Assembly (NCBI GenBank): GCA_002369315.1
Contig: DFDW01000019.1
Location: 30,294 to 94,293, forward strand
Reading direction: 5' to 3'
From: Ruminococcaceae bacterium UBA3818
Lineage (GTDB): Bacteria; Bacillota; Clostridia; Oscillospirales; Ruminococcaceae
DNA length: 64,000 nucleotides
In this document: positions 60,541 through 64,000 of the stretch, in pieces
Layout of the letters: each line of letters begins with the position of its first letter
Numbering within the stretch: the stretch's first letter is position 1
Notes under the pieces: generated by a model
Told to the model about the DNA's origin: nothing
What the model saw: only the letters and a program-made list of their open reading frames with translations
Databases searched by the model: none
Translations under genes and position numbers: made by a program

Positions 60541-60786
60541 ATGAAAATTGAAATCCGGGCAGACAGGGCGCATATTTCCGGATATGTAAATGCAACTGAG
60601 AAAAACCGTCCGGTCATCACGCCGTATGGCAAAGTGATTGAGAAAATTGAGCCGAGGGCGTTCGAGGGAGCAATGAGCAGAGCGGGTAATATTGCACTGA
60701 CGGTTGACCATGACAATAGCCATATCTATGCGGAAACAAAAGACGGTCCCTTTCTGTTGTCCTACGGTAAACATGGACAGTCGTAA
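60541..60786 (+). pseudogene. HK97-type prohead protease, N-terminal fragment
   Basis: 81 residues with the start of the HK97 prohead protease fold (ISGYVNATEKNRPVITPYGK, EKIEPRAFEGAMS, TVDHDNSHIYAET). Full proteins are about 200 residues; the frame ends soon after the histidine motif. GGGAGTGAGAG precedes the ATG. Confidence 0.65.
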
Positions 60787-60803
60787 AACCGAAAAAAACG
60801 CGC

Positions 60804-60841
60804 AAAAAAAAGCCTGCACCGGCCGGTGCAGGCTTTTTTTG
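60804..60841. terminator. Symmetric bidirectional terminator
   Basis: A-run, GCCTGCACCGG, its complement CCGGTGCAGGC and a T-run form a near-perfect palindrome; it terminates thrS on the minus strand. Confidence 0.9.
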
Positions 60842-60854
60842 ATTTTGGTGGGAT

Positions 60855-62771
60855 TTAGTCGTTGGAACGAGTGGAAATTTCTTCTTTGATTTTGGCGATG
60901 AACGCATCCAGCGGCATAGCGCCCAGATCCACGCCTTTGCGGCTGCGAACCGAAACGGTACCGTTTTCCAGCTCCTTATCGCCAACAACCAGCATGTAAG
61001 GAATTTTCTGAAGCTGTGCTTCGCGGATCTTATAGCCGATCTTCTCACTGCGGCCATCTAATTCTACACGGACGCCCGCTGCCTCCAGCTGATCTTTGAT
61101 TTTAGCCGCCGCTTCATGCTGCCGGTCGGTAATGGGCAGGACAGTGGCCTGCACCGGGCTGAGCCAGACAGGGAATGCGCCGGCGAAATGCTCGGTCAGA
61201 ATGCCGATAAAACGCTCGATGCTGCCGAAAACAACCCGGTGGATCATAACCGGACGATGTTTCTCACCGTCTGCGCCGGTGTACTCCAGCTCAAACCGTT
61301 CCGGCATCTGCATATCCAGCTGGATGGTGCCGCACTGCCAGGTCCGGCCGATGCAGTCCTCCAGGTGGAAGTCGATTTTCGGGCCGTAGAAAGCACCGTC
61401 GCCTTCGTTGACGACATACTCTTTGCCCAGTTCTTTCAAAGCGGCGATCAGACCGTTGGTTGCGATTTCCCAATCTTCGTCGCTGCCGATGTGGTCTTCC
61501 GGCATGGTGGACAGCTCCACATGGTATTTGAAGCCAAACATGGAATAAACGTCATCGATCAGTTTTGCTACACCAACAATCTCATCTTTAATCTGTTCTT
61601 TGGTCATAAAGATGTGAGCGTCGTCCTGCGTAAAGCAGCGAACCCGCATCAGACCATGCAGGGCGCCGGACAGCTCATGCCGGTGCACCAGACCAAGCTC
61701 GCCCATGCGCAGCGGCAGGTCGCGGTAAGAATGGGGTTCGGTCTTGTAGACCAGCATGCCGCCGGGGCAGTTCATGGGCTTGAGGGCAAAATCGGTCTCA
61801 TCGATTACCGTGGTGTACATGTTATCTTTATAGTGATCCCAATGCCCGCTGCGGTGCCACAGGTCCTGGTTGAGCATGATGGGGGTGGAAATCTCTTTGT
61901 ATCCCGCTTTGGTGTGGATTTCCCGCCAGTAGTCGATCAGCGTGTTTTTGAGGACCATGCCTTTGGGCAGGAAGAAGGGGAATCCGGGGCCTTCGTCCAG
62001 GATGGTAAACAGGCCCAGCTCTTTGCCCAATTTACGGTGATCACGTCGTTTGGCTTCCTCGATAGCGGCCAGGTGCGCCTCCAGCATGGAAGCTTTGGGG
62101 AACGCGGTGCCATAGACACGGCAGAGCATTTGTTTGTTGGAATCACCCCGCCAATAAGCGCCGGTGGTAGAGGTCAGCTTAAAGGCTTTGATGCGGGAAG
62201 TGTCGGGCAGATGGGGACCGGCGCACAGGTCGGTGAAATCGCCTTGTTTAAAGAAGCTGATGGCCTCGCCTTTGCCGGAATGTTCCTGAATCAGCTCCAC
62301 TTTATACGGATCGTCTTTCATCAGCTCCAGCGCTTCGGAAGGCGGCAGTTCAAACCGCTCCAGAAGGATCCCCTCTTTGACGATTTTTTTCATTTCCGCT
62401 TCAATTTTTTCCAGATCTTCGGGCGTGAATGGCTTTTCCACATCGAAGTCATAGTAAAAACCATCTTTGATCGCGGGGCCAATGGCGCATTTCACGCCGG
62501 GGAATAGACGAAGCACCGCCTGTGCCATTACATGAGAAGCGGTGTGCCAGAAAGCGCGTTTTCCCTCTTCCTCGTCGAAAGTCAGAAGCTCCACCTGAGC
62601 GTCCTGCTCGATGGGGGTGCGCAAATCGCGGACGACACCGTCGATTTTGGCGACGCAGACCGCCTTGTATAGTCCTTCGCCGATGGATTTGGCAATTTGC
62701 ATGGGCGTTACGGGCGCTTCAAACTCTTTGACAGCGCCGCCCTTCAGCGTAATACGAATCATTTGTTCCAT
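60855..62771 (-). CDS. thrS: ThrS, threonyl-tRNA synthetase
   Basis: A class II synthetase of 638 residues: TGS domain (about 1-62), editing SAD domain (HTASHVMAQAVLRLFPG), the class II core with RVRCFTQDDAHIF, and the C-terminal anticodon-binding domain (VLPITDRQHEAAAKI). Expression is controlled by the T-box upstream. Confidence 0.97.
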   Translation of the reverse strand: MEQMIRITLKGGAVKEFEAPVTPMQIAKSIGEGLYKAVCVAKIDGVVRDLRTPIEQDAQVELLTFDEEEGKRAFWHTASHVMAQAVLRLFPGVKCAIGPAIKDGFYYDFDVEKPFTPEDLEKIEAEMKKIVKEGILLERFELPPSEALELMKDDPYKVELIQEHSGKGEAISFFKQGDFTDLCAGPHLPDTSRIKAFKLTSTTGAYWRGDSNKQMLCRVYGTAFPKASMLEAHLAAIEEAKRRDHRKLGKELGLFTILDEGPGFPFFLPKGMVLKNTLIDYWREIHTKAGYKEISTPIMLNQDLWHRSGHWDHYKDNMYTTVIDETDFALKPMNCPGGMLVYKTEPHSYRDLPLRMGELGLVHRHELSGALHGLMRVRCFTQDDAHIFMTKEQIKDEIVGVAKLIDDVYSMFGFKYHVELSTMPEDHIGSDEDWEIATNGLIAALKELGKEYVVNEGDGAFYGPKIDFHLEDCIGRTWQCGTIQLDMQMPERFELEYTGADGEKHRPVMIHRVVFGSIERFIGILTEHFAGAFPVWLSPVQATVLPITDRQHEAAAKIKDQLEAAGVRVELDGRSEKIGYKIREAQLQKIPYMLVVGDKELENGTVSVRSRKGVDLGAMPLDAFIAKIKEEISTRSND

Positions 62772-62832
62772 CCTTTCTATTTTTTCTGCGACGAAACGTT
62801 TCGGCAGTTTTTGAATGGCCTAAACAGGCAAC

Positions 62833-63080
62833 AAAAAAGCTTCACCCCTATAAACATAGGGGTGAAGCGATATCATCTGCTCCACGGTTCCACCCTGCTT
62901 GCGGAAATTCCGCCACTCATTTGGACAAGGGGTTAACGCACCTGACGCGGCGGGTTTTGCCCGCACTCAAGAGGCGGTACCATCAGAACCTTGCAGCGGC
63001 TGCCTTTCAGCACCAAGGGCAGTCTCTCTGTGGGAGCGCTGGTTCGCGGCTTCTCTTTCAACGTGTTCATCGTATTAATA
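62833..63080 (-). promoter_or_regulatory. T-box riboswitch of thrS
   Basis: On the minus strand the T-box sequence GGGTGGAACCGTGGA (complement of 62881-62895) follows a long stem-I region, and the terminator arms GCTTCACCCCTA and TAGGGGTGAAGC (62839-62868) precede TTTTTT. Uncharged tRNA-Thr should favour antitermination. An ACC in the GGTACCGCC segment is a candidate specifier codon, but I could not fold stem I fully. Confidence 0.92.
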
Positions 63081-63085
63081 CAGCT

Positions 63086-63114
63086 AATATATCACCCCAA
63101 AGCCTTCTTGTCAA
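63086..63114 (-). promoter_or_regulatory. Promoter of the T-box / thrS transcript
   Basis: On the minus strand TTGACA (63109-63114) and TATATT (63086-63091), spacer 17. Confidence 0.85.
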
Positions 63115-63190
63115 CAGCAAAACATTGGGGAAAACGTATGGATTTTGACGGGTTAAAAGGACGTATTTTGCAGTTTGTGCTATAATTTTC

Positions 63191-63219
63191 TTGACAGGAG
63201 CGCAGCCAGGCTTTAAAAT
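63191..63219 (+). promoter_or_regulatory. Promoter of rny
   Basis: TTGACA (63191-63196) and TAAAAT (63214-63219), spacer 17. Confidence 0.75.
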
Positions 63220-63308
63220 ATGAATGATATGCAACTATATTGAAAGTGCTATTCATTTCGATATTGCTATTACAAAATTTACAGAAAAAGGAGGTTGAAG
63301 CAGCTGTA

Positions 63309-64000
63309 ATGGATCAATCAACATTAATTGCCTGTATTATTACAGGGCTGATTGCTTTTCTCGCCGGCGGCGCCCTGTGCTTTTTTGTGGGCGTACAATA
63401 CCGGCGTAAAGTGGCGGAAGCTGAGCTGGGTTCCGCGGAAGAAGAGGCAAAGCGCATTTTAAGCGACGCTATCAAATCCGCAGAGAGCCGCAAAAAAGAA
63501 GCTTTGGTGGAAGCCAAGGATGAGATCTATAAAATGCGTACAGAAGCGGAAAAAGACGTGAAAGAACGCCGTTCTGAAGTAACCCGCCAGGAACGCAGGC
63601 TGGTTCAGAAAGAGGAGTCTTTAGACCGCAAATTGGAAAATTTGGAAAAAAAGGATGAAACCCTGCAAAACAGAATCAAAGAGGCGGAAGGCAAATTAGC
63701 CGAAGCGGAGGAAATCAAAAAGCGACAGTTTGAGATGCTGGAACGGATTTCCGGCCTGACCATCGAGCAGGCAAAGGAATACCTTCTGAAAAACCTGGAA
63801 GAAGAATTGACCCATGAAAAGGCGCTGATGATTTCCCAGTTTGAGCAGCAGACCAAGGACGAGTCGGATGCGAAAGCGCGTGAGATTATTTCCACGGCCA
63901 TTCAGCGCTGCGCCGCTGACCATGTGGCGGAAGCTACTGTATCGGTAGTGCCGCTGCCCAACGATGAGATGAAAGGCCGCATCATCGGCCGCGAGGGCCG
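63309..64000 (+). CDS. rny: Ribonuclease Y (3' partial)
   Basis: Membrane-anchored endoribonuclease of the RNA degradosome. The visible 230 residues show an N-terminal membrane segment (about 7-29), a long coiled coil rich in Glu/Lys/Arg (about 35-200) and the start of the KH domain (GRIIGREGR) at the window edge; the HD domain lies beyond. The ATG at 63309 is 14 bases from AGGAGG, an unusually long spacing, with no better in-frame start. Confidence 0.93.
   Translation, partial: MDQSTLIACIITGLIAFLAGGALCFFVGVQYRRKVAEAELGSAEEEAKRILSDAIKSAESRKKEALVEAKDEIYKMRTEAEKDVKERRSEVTRQERRLVQKEESLDRKLENLEKKDETLQNRIKEAEGKLAEAEEIKKRQFEMLERISGLTIEQAKEYLLKNLEEELTHEKALMISQFEQQTKDESDAKAREIISTAIQRCAADHVAEATVSVVPLPNDEMKGRIIGREG

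Noticed and set aside
62611..63185. Several plus-strand ORFs opposite the T-box and start of thrS.
   Set aside because: They overlap a clear T-box riboswitch and promoter on the minus strand and have no homology or ribosome sites.
1..64000. CRISPR arrays, rRNA and tRNA genes.
   Set aside because: No regularly spaced direct repeats and no tRNA T-arm or rRNA signatures were seen apart from the tRNA-like end of tmRNA.

Overview
The window reads as chromosomal DNA of a Gram-positive, endospore-forming Clostridia-type bacterium, most likely from the Oscillospiraceae/Ruminococcaceae side. The support is a gerW (ytfJ) sporulation gene, an scpA-scpB-DUF2953-gerW-dacF-rluB block, a large Alu-type SRP RNA upstream of dnaX, T-box, S-box and FMN riboswitches, frequent TTG starts behind strong AGGAGG sites, and Clostridia-only families such as DUF4364 and DUF512. 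Placement below class is inference.

Layout. 1-5.9 kb: cell wall and division (murG end, murA, ftsQ/divIB, ftsZ), then a lipoprotein with three FMN-binding domains. 6-15.7 kb: an accessory stretch with a glycosyltransferase, orphan genes inside repeat-bounded cassettes, a nitroreductase, an acyl-CoA synthetase with its XRE-cupin regulator, a MATE exporter, a DUF4364 protein and a P-loop kinase. 15.7-20.6 kb: an ECF sigma factor with a membrane partner, then ddl-murI-DUF1934 followed by an ArgRS-like protein with no catalytic domain. 21-24.6 kb: rpmG-secE-nusG-rplK-rplA and rplJ-rplL. 24.7-36.7 kb: an HPr-like protein, mtaB, a D,D-carboxypeptidase, pgi, DUF177-rpmF, the DUF512 radical SAM protein, der-plsY-gpsA and rpmB. 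36.9-48.3 kb: an M50 protease, scpAB, gerW, a second D,D-carboxypeptidase, rluB, riboswitch-controlled ribU and metK, an Rrf2 regulator, a Smr protein, an SDR, NfeD and SPFH proteins. 48.3-51 kb: another accessory patch with a methyltransferase cassette, a broken FrhB-like gene and a truncated resolvase. 51-59.5 kb: a PBP, DegV, SRP RNA, dnaX-ebfC-recR, a PatB-type aminotransferase, smpB and tmRNA. 59.6-60.8 kb: a decayed prophage next to the tmRNA. 60.8-64 kb: thrS under a T-box and the start of rny.

The most unusual signal is a family of gene cassettes. Two clear copies (about 8974-10470 and 48308-49352) each carry one AT-rich orphan gene between inverted ends. Each end is an outer hairpin, a conserved 17-mer (GGTGTYCGTAAAACAGT) and an inner hairpin of variable sequence. 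Always on the 3' side of the cargo gene lies a structured GCGCAC...GTGCGC box whose stems covary between copies. A third, decayed copy (about 7340-8320) has the same polarity and appears to supply the stop codon of the preceding glycosyltransferase. No recombinase or transposase is encoded in any copy. The second most notable item is the domain-deleted ArgRS-like gene sitting in the ywiB-argS position.
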